Origin: Psychrobacter sp. M13
Lineage (GTDB): Bacteria > Pseudomonadota > Gammaproteobacteria > Pseudomonadales > Moraxellaceae
Direction of reading: 5' to 3'
DNA: 64,000 bases
Assembly: GCF_030718935.1 (NCBI RefSeq)
Contig: NZ_CP132194.1
Coordinates: forward strand, 1,612,001 to 1,676,000
Shown: positions 19,896 through 28,785 of the stretch, in pieces
Numbering within the stretch: position 1 is the first letter of the stretch
How the letters are laid out: every line of letters begins with the position of its first letter
Position numbers and translations under genes: made by a program
The notes under the pieces: model-generated
The model's database searches: none
What the model saw: only the letters and a program-made list of their open reading frames with translations
Told to the model about the DNA's origin: nothing

Positions 19896-22800
19896 CTAAT
19901 TCTGTAAAGGCTCTAGTGCAGTAAACATCGGCTCGTATAGTGGCTGTGCTAAGGTTATCAACGCTGATGATAGCGCTTTAAAGGCATCTTGATCACGTAG
20001 GACGTACTGCCAAATAGCATGCTGCGAACAGGTATCGTATACCGCGTCTATATGGTAGCTCGCTCTTAGCCAATCTGAGAAGTCTGCTCGTTTTGGCCAG
20101 TAACTGCCTTCTTGATCTTCTTCGGCTTTTACACGCTTTTCAAGATAACTTAGTGCATATTCTGGCAATAAGGTAATGGGTACTTGGCCTGATAGCTTGG
20201 CAAACATCGCCCACTTGACCAATTCAACCACTGCCTCTTCGTATAAGATGGGTTTTAACTTAAAAGCAATTGCGTTCTCATATTTCTTAACGCCCGATCT
20301 GGGCTTATTGAAGCGCCAGATACTTACTCCATCCTCTAAGGCCACTTGATCGCTAGTAGTACGTCTAGCAACTTGCCAATACACATGTGCTAACCAAAAC
20401 TTGAGTAGATGCTTAGGGTCGGCAGAGTTAGGGAGGATATTTAACCAGTATTTAGGTGTTCGATCAGCATAGGGCATGCCAGCCTGTAGATGAGAGCGAC
20501 TGTTGCTGTTATTTATAGATGTTGATTCTGATGTTGGTGCTAATATTGGTACTTGTATTGGCACTGAGCCTTTTATCTTAATAACTTTAGGTAGTCGCTT
20601 GAGTAGCGATTCATGCTCGGTAAGATTTAGCACAGCTGACAGCTCTATCTGCACCGGTTGTTCGGTAGTTGGGGTAAGCAGTTGCAAAGCTGTTGCATCA
20701 TCTATACCGTTTTGTCCACCCTGATTAACTAAACCAATCTCATCAAAGCCATTCGCGATTAACTGCTCTTTAAACGCTAAGCATTGCTGTTGCAGCTTTT
20801 TATATTGATTCGGCAAGGTCGTTTGACGAGCCACCCCTGCTGGCATGATTTTTTGGTACATCAAAGTTTGGCTAGTGCTTTGTGTTACCTTATTGGCAAT
20901 ATCATTATCGCTCGCCAGCTCCTTAAGCAGATGCTCCTTAATCTGATAAGTCGTCAAACCGTCCAAAAACAGTGGCTCTTGCTGCGCTATTGCCTCCTCG
21001 CCTTGCACCACATGCACCTCTTGAGTATGCAAAAACGCCTTGGTAGGATGACGCACTTGGTAGGCGAGCACCCCTTCAACATCTATCTCGCCAATGTTAA
21101 ATACGCTATCAAAAAGGGTTTTATCAAGCGTTTCAGAATGAGCGGTGGGACTACTGCCATCACAAATACTGTCTAGCGCCAGCATATCAGCCAATGCAGA
21201 CAAGGTTTGACTATCGACTTGTCCGAGCTGACCTAAGCCTTGACCAAGCAGTTGAGCGATGGATTCATACTGTATCTTTGTAGGCAAGCCAACCAATTGT
21301 GGTAAATTTTCACTAGCTACGCGTCCCTTTAAGGTATTAAAGACAGTTTGCCAAAGCGGTGCGGGAGGAAACTGCTTTTTTTGAGCCAATTTCGTCTTGC
21401 GCATGGCGGCATTTAAGAGAGCATCTAGCTCATCAATACTATCCGTTTTACTGCTGCTAACAGAGCTATGGTCTTTAACATCGCTTTGAGTATGATCAGC
21501 ACTCTCATTGCTATTAATATTATGAGACGCTTGCTCAGAGACATCCGTGTTTTCATAAACATCAGTGTCAACGGCTGTTTCGAACAGACTCTCATGAAAA
21601 GGTAGTGCAGGATGCTCAGTGACCAGCCACTGTTGAATCAACTTAGGTAAGTAGCGCTTGAGGCTCTCAGTAGTTGAATCAACGCTTTTAGGTAAAACGT
21701 CTAGTGAATCTAGAGAATTTACTTGCCACTGCACTTCACCTTGCAAAAAATGTAGCAATTCACTCACTGGGTTGGCTGGCAGGTGCTCATGAGTATCGGT
21801 CAGGCTCTGACCATTATAGAATATCCAGCAAGCACTACGCGCGCATAGCAGCGCATCCAAAAACGCACCATTATCATCATCTTCGCTGACTCTGTCACCT
21901 CGGCGAGCGTTAGTAGCTTTCATCAAATCATAACGATTGTCACGATCACGCCCAGGGAATTCCGACAGATCCATATTGAGCATAACGACCAGCTCAAAAG
22001 GTACGTTCCTCAAGGCGCCAAATTTACCAAAGGTAATCACGCCAGTGGGCTCCGCACTCACTTGCTGACTCTCAAGCTCGGCTTCGATACTATCCAGCAT
22101 AAAGCTCAGCTTGAGCGGTAGCTGCTCAACACCTGCCAGCTTTTGCTCCACTTCTTTTTTGTTAGCACTGTTAGCACTATTATCACTGTCGCTGCTAGAG
22201 TATTGTCTGTAATGACGATTGGCTCGCAGGCTAGATTTAAAGCCATTCATAGCATTATAAATAGCGCGCATAGTACGCGTTTGATCAATATCACCGAAAT
22301 AACGATGAATCACTTGGGTCTCAATCTGATCAAGCCAATCCTCTGCTTTTATCTTTTGGGTATGATCATTACGGCGCGCTACCAAACCAGTATAAATACG
22401 GCAAAGGGCTTCAACGATCATGGCATCATTAAGGCTCACTTGTGGCAGCGGTAAGCTCATCTCAGGCATTGCCGTACTCGGCCACTCCTCCTCTGCTAAG
22501 GGATATAAGCAATCGCTTGAGCTGGCCTCTGGCATTACTAGCCCTAATACTAATCTATCTAGCGCTTGCGCAAAGCTAAAGCGATAATCAAAGTCGTTAC
22601 TGTCTAGGGTTTGCTTAAGGTGCCATTCATCAAAGCCGCGGATAAAGCCCGCTTCTACCAGCAAATCGCAACCACGGCTCATCTGCTCATGAGTTAGCCC
22701 AAAGCTCTCAAACAACGGCGGTAGCATCAACCAATCCAAAACCTCAGCCGCCTCAAAACGAGCGCTATGACTGCCGAGCAGCTTATAAAAGCCAATAATA

Positions 22801-24494
22801 GCTTCCCATAACTGACGAATATCGGCATCGACCACACCCGTGACTTTGGCAGGCAAGGTTAAGCCGTCTTGACCTTTACCACTGACGAAAATAGAGCTAA
22901 TCAGCGCATGATGGCGCTCAACATCAGGTAGCAGTACTACGATGTCCGATATATGGCGCTTTTTTTCGCCAAGTTTGATAGGTTCATTTAACCAGCGCCC
23001 AATCATAATACGCAGTACTTCAAGCTGACGTTGCAGGCTATGACACGAATGTATGCTTAGGCTATTATCTTGTGCAGACATGGCCCAAAAGCGATCTTTC
23101 TCAAAGCGCTTACTCTCTAATGCCTCATCGTCATACCAAGGTGTTTGTGACTCCTGTTGATCCTGTTGTTCAAGGCCTAGCTCTATCTGCTTGCCTACCT
23201 CCTGCGACACTTTTGCAGCGGTCGCTTGTTGGGTCGACTGCTCATCAAGCATTAAGACATCATTTTGCAAACGCCGTAATAAACTCGGACTATTTTGCGT
23301 AGCTTGAGCACTTTTATTAACGTTAACATCAACATCAAACTCATCATGCCAGTCCCTATTTGAATCATCATTAAAGCCATTATCGCCAACATCAAAGCTA
23401 TCTTGCCACTCTACCAGTTCATCTTGATATTGCTCATTGCCCGACAAATTAGCCAGCATCGCAAAAGTATCACGTGACTGTTTACCCAGACGCGACAGCA
23501 AGCTATGCCCATAGTCGCGCAGGAACACGCTTTCAGGATTAATAATCTGCTGGCGTTGCAGCCAAGACTTATCGACAATATCCGCCCAAAATAGCTTGGA
23601 GGGATTGTAGTGCAGTAGCAAGATATCCATATATTTCGATAAGCGCTGTAGAAAGTCGAGCTCAGTCTGCGGCAGTTGCTGAATAGTAAAAATACGCAGC
23701 ACTTTTGGCAATTGCTCGCGCTCATTAGCTTTATTGCTCTCTAAAGCCGACCAAAAGGTGTCCTCAAGAGCCACACGGTGCAGATGCACATCGGCAAAGA
23801 GCTGCGACCATAAAAAACGCTGAGCCACTTCCAACTCCACATAATGCTCAACCAACCACTCAGGCGTACCACGTGCATATTTATCAAAACGCAGTGACAG
23901 CTCATCCTTATCCGCTATTAGCTCATCGACATTAAGTGGCTTGTTATGCGACCACAGCGTTAACCAATCTTCACGATGGGTCAAATAGCGGTTAAACACC
24001 CGCGCCAAATCGCTTGCCAGCTGCCAAATACGCGTATCTTGTTGCGCTTTATTTGCTTCGACTGCTTGTTGTTGCGGCTCATCTATCAGCGATGCCAATA
24101 GCGGATGAACAGGATGCTGTTCATTTTTGACAATCGACTCTTGATAATAAGTCAAATAACCGAATAATCGCCACTGCATGACCGTTGGTGATAACACCGC
24201 TACCTCAGGCACACTTAAGGTTGTCGCTCCAGGGTCTAGCTCTAATAAATAGGCGTTATGACGGCTTAGCACATTTTGCATCAGCGTCCACTGATACTGC
24301 CCCCAAAAAGTAGTAGTGACCAGAGTGCTAATACCCGCTTGGCTGGCAATCGATTTATCCAACCAATCGCCCAACACCATCGAAGGTACAATGACGATAA
24401 ATTCTGCAAAAATAGGTTGGTTCTTTGCCTTGTAAGCAGTCAATAACTCATCTACTAAATACTCGGTGCGGTGTGACTGGATAATTTTAAACAT
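19896..24494 (-). CDS. recC: Exodeoxyribonuclease V subunit gamma (RecC)
   Basis: RecC is the scaffold of RecBCD that splits the strands and reads Chi. The 1532-aa product begins with the family-like segment in which FKIIQSHRTEYLVDEL leads into VIVPSMVLGDWL. It has VVLLPDVERHHALISSIF near 515 and the segment VITFGKFGALRNVPFELVV near 815, matching the RecC helicase-like domains that lack catalytic residues. It is about 400 aa longer than E. coli RecC. One clear extra segment is the Ser/Asp-rich linker near 985-1035. It is the first gene of the operon (recC, then recB after 69 bp, then recD). Confidence 0.92.
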   Translation of the reverse strand: MFKIIQSHRTEYLVDELLTAYKAKNQPIFAEFIVIVPSMVLGDWLDKSIASQAGISTLVTTTFWGQYQWTLMQNVLSRHNAYLLELDPGATTLSVPEVAVLSPTVMQWRLFGYLTYYQESIVKNEQHPVHPLLASLIDEPQQQAVEANKAQQDTRIWQLASDLARVFNRYLTHREDWLTLWSHNKPLNVDELIADKDELSLRFDKYARGTPEWLVEHYVELEVAQRFLWSQLFADVHLHRVALEDTFWSALESNKANEREQLPKVLRIFTIQQLPQTELDFLQRLSKYMDILLLHYNPSKLFWADIVDKSWLQRQQIINPESVFLRDYGHSLLSRLGKQSRDTFAMLANLSGNEQYQDELVEWQDSFDVGDNGFNDDSNRDWHDEFDVDVNVNKSAQATQNSPSLLRRLQNDVLMLDEQSTQQATAAKVSQEVGKQIELGLEQQDQQESQTPWYDDEALESKRFEKDRFWAMSAQDNSLSIHSCHSLQRQLEVLRIMIGRWLNEPIKLGEKKRHISDIVVLLPDVERHHALISSIFVSGKGQDGLTLPAKVTGVVDADIRQLWEAIIGFYKLLGSHSARFEAAEVLDWLMLPPLFESFGLTHEQMSRGCDLLVEAGFIRGFDEWHLKQTLDSNDFDYRFSFAQALDRLVLGLVMPEASSSDCLYPLAEEEWPSTAMPEMSLPLPQVSLNDAMIVEALCRIYTGLVARRNDHTQKIKAEDWLDQIETQVIHRYFGDIDQTRTMRAIYNAMNGFKSSLRANRHYRQYSSSDSDNSANSANKKEVEQKLAGVEQLPLKLSFMLDSIEAELESQQVSAEPTGVITFGKFGALRNVPFELVVMLNMDLSEFPGRDRDNRYDLMKATNARRGDRVSEDDDNGAFLDALLCARSACWIFYNGQSLTDTHEHLPANPVSELLHFLQGEVQWQVNSLDSLDVLPKSVDSTTESLKRYLPKLIQQWLVTEHPALPFHESLFETAVDTDVYENTDVSEQASHNINSNESADHTQSDVKDHSSVSSSKTDSIDELDALLNAAMRKTKLAQKKQFPPAPLWQTVFNTLKGRVASENLPQLVGLPTKIQYESIAQLLGQGLGQLGQVDSQTLSALADMLALDSICDGSSPTAHSETLDKTLFDSVFNIGEIDVEGVLAYQVRHPTKAFLHTQEVHVVQGEEAIAQQEPLFLDGLTTYQIKEHLLKELASDNDIANKVTQSTSQTLMYQKIMPAGVARQTTLPNQYKKLQQQCLAFKEQLIANGFDEIGLVNQGGQNGIDDATALQLLTPTTEQPVQIELSAVLNLTEHESLLKRLPKVIKIKGSVPIQVPILAPTSESTSINNSNSRSHLQAGMPYADRTPKYWLNILPNSADPKHLLKFWLAHVYWQVARRTTSDQVALEDGVSIWRFNKPRSGVKKYENAIAFKLKPILYEEAVVELVKWAMFAKLSGQVPITLLPEYALSYLEKRVKAEEDQEGSYWPKRADFSDWLRASYHIDAVYDTCSQHAIWQYVLRDQDAFKALSSALITLAQPLYEPMFTALEPLQN

Positions 24495-24824
24495 AAGTGA
24501 CGATCTAATTAGGATGAAGGAGTAAAAAGCAGGAAATGGCAGTCACGTTAATAAAAGCATTAACGCCGATAACGAAACGAAAATCGTTACTCATAAAAAC
24601 ATCTATGACAATACTTATAAAGGTATGTTTTGCAGTCGTGGCTGCTATTTTTTTCTGTTAAGATAACGGCGCTTGAATTAGTGTGCCATCGATAGGGGTA
24701 GTTTACCAGCATACTATCTCAATACTGGCCTAATACTTGCTCAATAATCACTGATATGAAATAGCTTACGACAGATAGTGTCGTACTATATATGAAACAC
24801 CTTATACAACAAGAGCTGTAACCT
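24495..24824. promoter_or_regulatory. 330-bp divergent intergenic region between recC and the anchored protein gene
   Basis: AT-rich spacer that must carry the recBCD promoter on the minus strand and the promoter of the plus-strand gene. I see no RNA gene, repeat or ORF in it. Confidence 0.45.
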
Positions 24825-25586
24825 ATGAGAGACTACAAGTTAGTATTCGCCGGACTAGTATTGTTATTCATATTCATTATTTTTGGTGTCTTCTCATGGC
24901 TATGGATTAATAATCAAAAAAATACTAACCCGCTACCTATCTTGAGCGGTAAAGACGTACAACTAGTGCAAGAAAGTGCCGAAGAAGATAGCGATGAGGT
25001 CAAAAACAACGCGGATGCGAATACGCTATATATTCAAGCGCAGCAGCCTTTGCAAGTACCTTTAGATGAAGTCATCGTCAGATTTGAGGCACGTTACCCA
25101 CAGATTCAAGTATTGACTAATTACGTGCCAGCGACCGCTCTGTTAACGCTCGACAATACCAACGCTACTGATATAGTTATTGCTGAGGATCAGCTCTCAG
25201 ACTCTCTATTAAGCCTATTACAAGATGAGCTCGATAGAAATGTAAAAAACAATATTGTTAATCCACCCGTACAAAGCGGTGCTGATACAGACCCTGAAGA
25301 AATAGCAGCAGAAAACAGTGAAGCTCGTACTCTAAATCCGTTTGGTTATGCTATAAAAAACTCACAAATGCTCGAAGGCGTGATTGTAAGTGCTAAACCT
25401 GTGGCTATTAACTTCCGCAACTTCCTAATCTCAAGCACTGGGCAAGACATTTTAAGAGAGTATCAGTTCGATGATATTAATGGCTATCAAAATAGTGTCG
25501 ATGATTTATTTAACCCGACGTCAGATGGAAAAACAACTACAGAAAAAACTGAGGTGGTCAAAGACGCTCTAACCAATAGTGAATAA
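24825..25586 (+). CDS. Membrane-anchored protein with substrate-binding-protein-like region
   Basis: The 253-aa product has one N-terminal membrane segment (about residues 6-28, LVFAGLVLLFIFIIFGVFSWL), then an acidic linker. A region follows that resembles type II periplasmic binding proteins such as ModA: LDEVIVRFEARYPQIQVLTNY near 80-100, and the end-of-fold motif FRNFLISSTGQDILREYQFD near 195-215. The fold looks incomplete compared with a full ModA (about 230 aa mature), because the central DALDAL-type part is short. It has no ABC-transporter neighbours. It may be a diverged orphan binding protein or a sensor. This is an inference from short motifs. Confidence 0.6.
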   Translation: MRDYKLVFAGLVLLFIFIIFGVFSWLWINNQKNTNPLPILSGKDVQLVQESAEEDSDEVKNNADANTLYIQAQQPLQVPLDEVIVRFEARYPQIQVLTNYVPATALLTLDNTNATDIVIAEDQLSDSLLSLLQDELDRNVKNNIVNPPVQSGADTDPEEIAAENSEARTLNPFGYAIKNSQMLEGVIVSAKPVAINFRNFLISSTGQDILREYQFDDINGYQNSVDDLFNPTSDGKTTTEKTEVVKDALTNSE

Positions 25587-25636
25587 CGGATTGGTATCTT
25601 TTGCTATCTGGGTAAACCATAAACTCTATTCAGCGA

Positions 25637-25665
25637 TTGCTTTTATAGCTATATTTTTTTACAAT
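25637..25665 (+). promoter_or_regulatory. Promoter of tRNA-Arg(CCT)
   Basis: A -35 box TTGCTT (25637-25642) and a -10 box TACAAT (25660-25665) are separated by exactly 17 bases. The mature tRNA begins 10 bases after the -10 box. Confidence 0.65.
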
Positions 25666-25675
25666 GAGCCATTAT

Positions 25676-25751
25676 GCGCCTATAGCTCAACAGGATAGAG
25701 CAGTTGCCTCCTAAGCGATCGATCCGAGTTCGAGTCTTGGTGGGCGCACCA
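25676..25751 (+). tRNA. tRNA-Arg (anticodon CCT)
   Basis: A full 76-base cloverleaf is visible. The acceptor GCGCCTA pairs with TGGGCGC, the D stem is GCTC/GAGC, the anticodon loop CTCCTAA carries CCT, the T loop contains GTTCGAG, and the encoded CCA ends at 25751. It decodes AGG. Its 3' end is a classic attachment site for P4-type integrases, and such an integrase gene follows 212 bp downstream in the same orientation, marking the left edge of an island. Confidence 0.95.
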
Positions 25752-25863
25752 ATCATTGTATTTAGACATAACCTCGCATTACCTCAATCCCTCTAAACCC
25801 TTTATACATATACATAGTTGTCTTTATTGATTACTTGTCATTACCTGCTAGCACCTCTACAAT

Positions 25864-25938
25864 GTTGTTAAATGAGTTGTTAAATGATAAACAACATCAT
25901 TTTTTGTTGTTAATTATGCGATGAGATTGTTGTTAAAC
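25864..25938. promoter_or_regulatory. Cluster of GTTGTTAA repeats before the integrase
   Basis: GTTGTTAAATGA occurs as a perfect tandem pair (25864-25875, 25876-25887). GTTGTTAA recurs at 25906 and 25929, and an inverted AACAAC lies between them. The cluster sits between the tRNA attachment site and the integrase start, where integrase arm sites or an autorepression operator are expected. Confidence 0.6.
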
Positions 25939-25963
25939 CTCTCAACGCCTTGAGGTATAAGCC

Positions 25964-27430
25964 ATGACAAGAAGACAAGACTATCGATTAACTGACGCTG
26001 GCGTGAAAGCAATAGCCAAACAGTCCACACCCACCAAAGTCACACGCCATGGTGATGGTAACAATTTATACCTTATGCAACATCCGAATGGCTCACTATT
26101 TTGGCAAATGACCTATCGCTATAAATCTGATAAAGACCTTAGACCTAAGCAAAAAACTTATCAAATTGGTATCTATAAGCCAGCTAAACAAGCTATTGAT
26201 TCTACCTTTAAACCAGAGGTGTCGCTAAAAGAAGCGAGGCTAGCACGTGATAAAGCTCAGGCATTGCTCAGTGATGGCATTGATCCTACAGAACATAAAA
26301 ATCATGATAAAAATGACTATGAGCAGAAGGATTTATTTAGAGTTATTGCTAAAAGGTATATTGACGAAAAATCTACCACTACACCTAAGAATATTCAAAA
26401 ACTTCACAACTATCTAAATAGGCATATTGCACCGCATATCGGTGACTATCCTATTGCCTCTATCACTGCACAGGACGTCATCAAAACCGGGTTAGCAATT
26501 CAAAATTACTTTGAAAAACAAGGCAAATGGACAGCCGATACTTCAAGTAAGTGTGTCGAGCTAATTGGCTCAGTTTTTGAATATGCTATTAATACGTTAA
26601 GCTACGACATCATTAATATCGCTTATGGTCGTAGTAAAGCATTAAGACCTCATAAGCCTAAGCGTATGGAAGCGGTCGAGCAGCATCAGCTTCCTGAACT
26701 ATTACATAATATCGATAAATATATTAAAGACCATCCGAATGCTCATGAACAAACCATGGCTGGTATGCAGCTGATGACGTTATGTTTTGTTAGAACGAAA
26801 GAACTACGATTTTTTGAATGGTCAGAAATTGACTACTATAAAAATGTATGGCGTATCCCAGCACATAAAATGAAAAAGCGTCAAGACCACATAATTCCGC
26901 TATCATCACAAGCGATGGCAATTATCGAGCGAATGCGACCTTTAACAGAAAAAACGAGTTACGTATTTTATAACTTCAGCAAGAACAAGCCTTATAGTGA
27001 GGCTTGGTTTAATCAAGCTTTAAGGTGTATGGGCTATACAGGCGACCTCTACCCTAAGATGACTGGGCATGGATTTAGACAGCTTGCCAGCACGGGATTG
27101 TATGAAATGCAGTTCAGTGAAGATGTAATAGAAATACAGTTAGCCCATCTTAGGCAGTCTAGTGTCAAAAAGCGCTATGACTTGTCTGCACATCTAGCAG
27201 AACGTCAAATGATGATGAACCAATGGGCAAATCATTTAGATGATCTACGAGCTGGCAAGGCGGTTAGTTTTGACTTAATGACACCAGATGAAATTGAGAG
27301 AGAGATGAATAATCGTAATGAGCAAGCTACTGATATAGCGATGCATGATAAAGATATTTTGATGAAGAGTTTACAAGCGCAAGGTGTATCGCCTGATTTA
27401 TTAGCAAAGCTTGCTAGTCAGATAAAATAA
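25964..27430 (+). CDS. P4-type tyrosine site-specific integrase
   Basis: This integrase recombines element and chromosome at the tRNA-Arg 3' end. The N-terminus (about residues 1-110) has the DUF4102-type arm-binding domain, seen in KVTRHGDGNNLYLM and in the SLKEARLARDKAQALLSDGIDP stretch. The catalytic domain shows arginine I in CFVRTKELRFFEW near 275, the H-x-x-R box HGFRQLAS near 370, a histidine in QLAHLRQSS near 392, and the nucleophile Tyr in VKKRYDLS near 401. All key residues are present, so it should be active. The length (488 aa) is slightly above the usual 400-450. GAGGT lies eight bases before the ATG. Confidence 0.9.
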   Translation: MTRRQDYRLTDAGVKAIAKQSTPTKVTRHGDGNNLYLMQHPNGSLFWQMTYRYKSDKDLRPKQKTYQIGIYKPAKQAIDSTFKPEVSLKEARLARDKAQALLSDGIDPTEHKNHDKNDYEQKDLFRVIAKRYIDEKSTTTPKNIQKLHNYLNRHIAPHIGDYPIASITAQDVIKTGLAIQNYFEKQGKWTADTSSKCVELIGSVFEYAINTLSYDIINIAYGRSKALRPHKPKRMEAVEQHQLPELLHNIDKYIKDHPNAHEQTMAGMQLMTLCFVRTKELRFFEWSEIDYYKNVWRIPAHKMKKRQDHIIPLSSQAMAIIERMRPLTEKTSYVFYNFSKNKPYSEAWFNQALRCMGYTGDLYPKMTGHGFRQLASTGLYEMQFSEDVIEIQLAHLRQSSVKKRYDLSAHLAERQMMMNQWANHLDDLRAGKAVSFDLMTPDEIEREMNNRNEQATDIAMHDKDILMKSLQAQGVSPDLLAKLASQIK

Positions 27431-27542
27431 TTACAAATATATTGTTCTGATCAACAGGAAATTTAAGACTAAGACTAGTTACCAAAACAATAGCTATTAC
27501 TCACTTAGGCACTTTATTTTTACTATATGAAGGAAAGAAACT

Positions 27543-28349
27543 ATGTTTGACCCTCAAGCGCTAAACAATCAAAACTGCTTTAGATCAGTTATGGACAATA
27601 TAGAAAGACCAAGAACTATTGATATAGCGCGTAACATATTATCTCATGAAAAATGCCACGAACTACAACAGAAAAATAATATCTACTATTTAGAAATTAT
27701 TGAAGCAGCAGCCAATGCATACATCAATGAGAAATTTAAGTTCGATCTTAGCTATTTTCAGGAAAATCTAACAATTTTCCAGGAAGGATATACAAGTAGA
27801 AAACGCACAGAGAGCAAAGACGAATATGCTTTAAACCGGTACATCGAAACTCTTTTTGCAAAAATTGACAAAGACATAGATACTGAAATTTATGAATATC
27901 ATAATTTTCAAAAAATATTAGCACCTTATTCTGGATCTGAGCTAGATAGACTAAAATATATGATAGAGGAGCTTATTAGAATCTACTTGTATAAAGATCT
28001 CTCATTACTAGCATTCGAACTTAACGCATTTGATGTAGCCTTGACCTATCACGATTATGCAGTTGTTCTATATAGTGGTGGAGTTGTCCAAATCGACTAT
28101 GAGAGCAAAAATTATCTTCAAAGAGAAATCTCTGCAAAAAGCAAAAAAGCGATTAACAAACGGTGGGATAAAAACAATCAGGATAGACCAGATAGAAAGA
28201 AGAAGTACTTAAAAATTATGCGAGAGAAAAATTTTTCAAGCGCTGCTAAAGCAGCTGAGTATATTGTCATCAATGATAATGAAGAGAAACTTGCTTATAG
28301 TACTATTTTGAGAGATTTAAGAGTAGCCGTTCGAGGTAATTTTTCATAA
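27543..28349 (+). CDS. Island hypothetical protein, 268 aa
   Basis: I do not recognise the family. The product is soluble, rich in Lys, Asn, Glu and Tyr, and AT-rich at DNA level compared with the housekeeping region, which points to transfer. The last 70 residues are strongly basic, from the KSKKAINKRWDKNN stretch onward, and could bind nucleic acid. AAGGAAAG precedes the ATG. It sits between the integrase and the AlpA-like regulator, so a role in element control or cargo is possible, but nothing in the sequence fixes it. Confidence 0.65.
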   Translation: MFDPQALNNQNCFRSVMDNIERPRTIDIARNILSHEKCHELQQKNNIYYLEIIEAAANAYINEKFKFDLSYFQENLTIFQEGYTSRKRTESKDEYALNRYIETLFAKIDKDIDTEIYEYHNFQKILAPYSGSELDRLKYMIEELIRIYLYKDLSLLAFELNAFDVALTYHDYAVVLYSGGVVQIDYESKNYLQREISAKSKKAINKRWDKNNQDRPDRKKKYLKIMREKNFSSAAKAAEYIVINDNEEKLAYSTILRDLRVAVRGNFS

Positions 28350-28377
28350 ATCATAATGATTAACGCTCAAAAATGCA

Positions 28378-28412
28378 CATTATACGCGTATACTGTGCAT
28401 TATACGCGTATA
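28378..28412. promoter_or_regulatory. Pair of perfect 12-bp palindromes before the alpA-like gene
   Basis: The palindrome TATACGCGTATA occurs at 28381-28392 and again at 28401-28412. Both lie within a 15-bp direct repeat CATTATACGCGTATA (28378-28392 and 28398-28412). The centre-to-centre distance is 20 bp, about two helical turns. This is a strong candidate operator for cooperative dimers, about 90 bases before the regulator gene. Confidence 0.7.
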
Positions 28413-28501
28413 AGTATTTCAACGCCCTAAGCATTTTCTTATTATCACTCTACAGCACCTGCCACTACTGGCTACAACTACTCGTGCTGCGGAGTAATAT
28501 C

Positions 28502-28783
28502 ATGGAATTGAAAAACAAGTTCTTGCGGATGTCCGATCTCGCGAATCAATCTGAGCGTCCAGCTCGCACCTACACCACTGAATCAGGTCAGCAACGTACC
28601 ATTACAGCCAGACCAGCCACCAGCGGTATCACTGGTTTTTCCGCAAAACATATCTACCATCTAATCAAAATTAAGCAATTTCCAGCACCCATAAAAATCG
28701 GACGTGCCAGCCTTTGGCGTGTGTCCGATATTAATGACTGGTTAGATAGTCATATTTCTTCATCCAACAATGAGGAAGCATAG
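28502..28783 (+). CDS. AlpA-family excisionase/transcription regulator
   Basis: This 93-aa DNA-binding protein activates excision or the replication gene of P4-like elements. The C-terminal half has the AlpA/MerR-like winged helix: FSAKHIYHLIKIKQFPAPIK, then IGRASLWRVSDINDWLDS. The N-terminus carries a polar insert (ARTYTTESGQQRTITA) between the first segment and the helix-turn-helix. I chose ATG 28502 because GGAG lies a few bases upstream. A longer frame back to 28373 would add a Cys/Tyr-rich hydrophobic segment that overlaps the palindromes. Its stop is two bases before the DUF927 gene, so they are co-transcribed. Confidence 0.82.
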   Translation: MELKNKFLRMSDLANQSERPARTYTTESGQQRTITARPATSGITGFSAKHIYHLIKIKQFPAPIKIGRASLWRVSDINDWLDSHISSSNNEEA

Positions 28784-28785
28784 TC

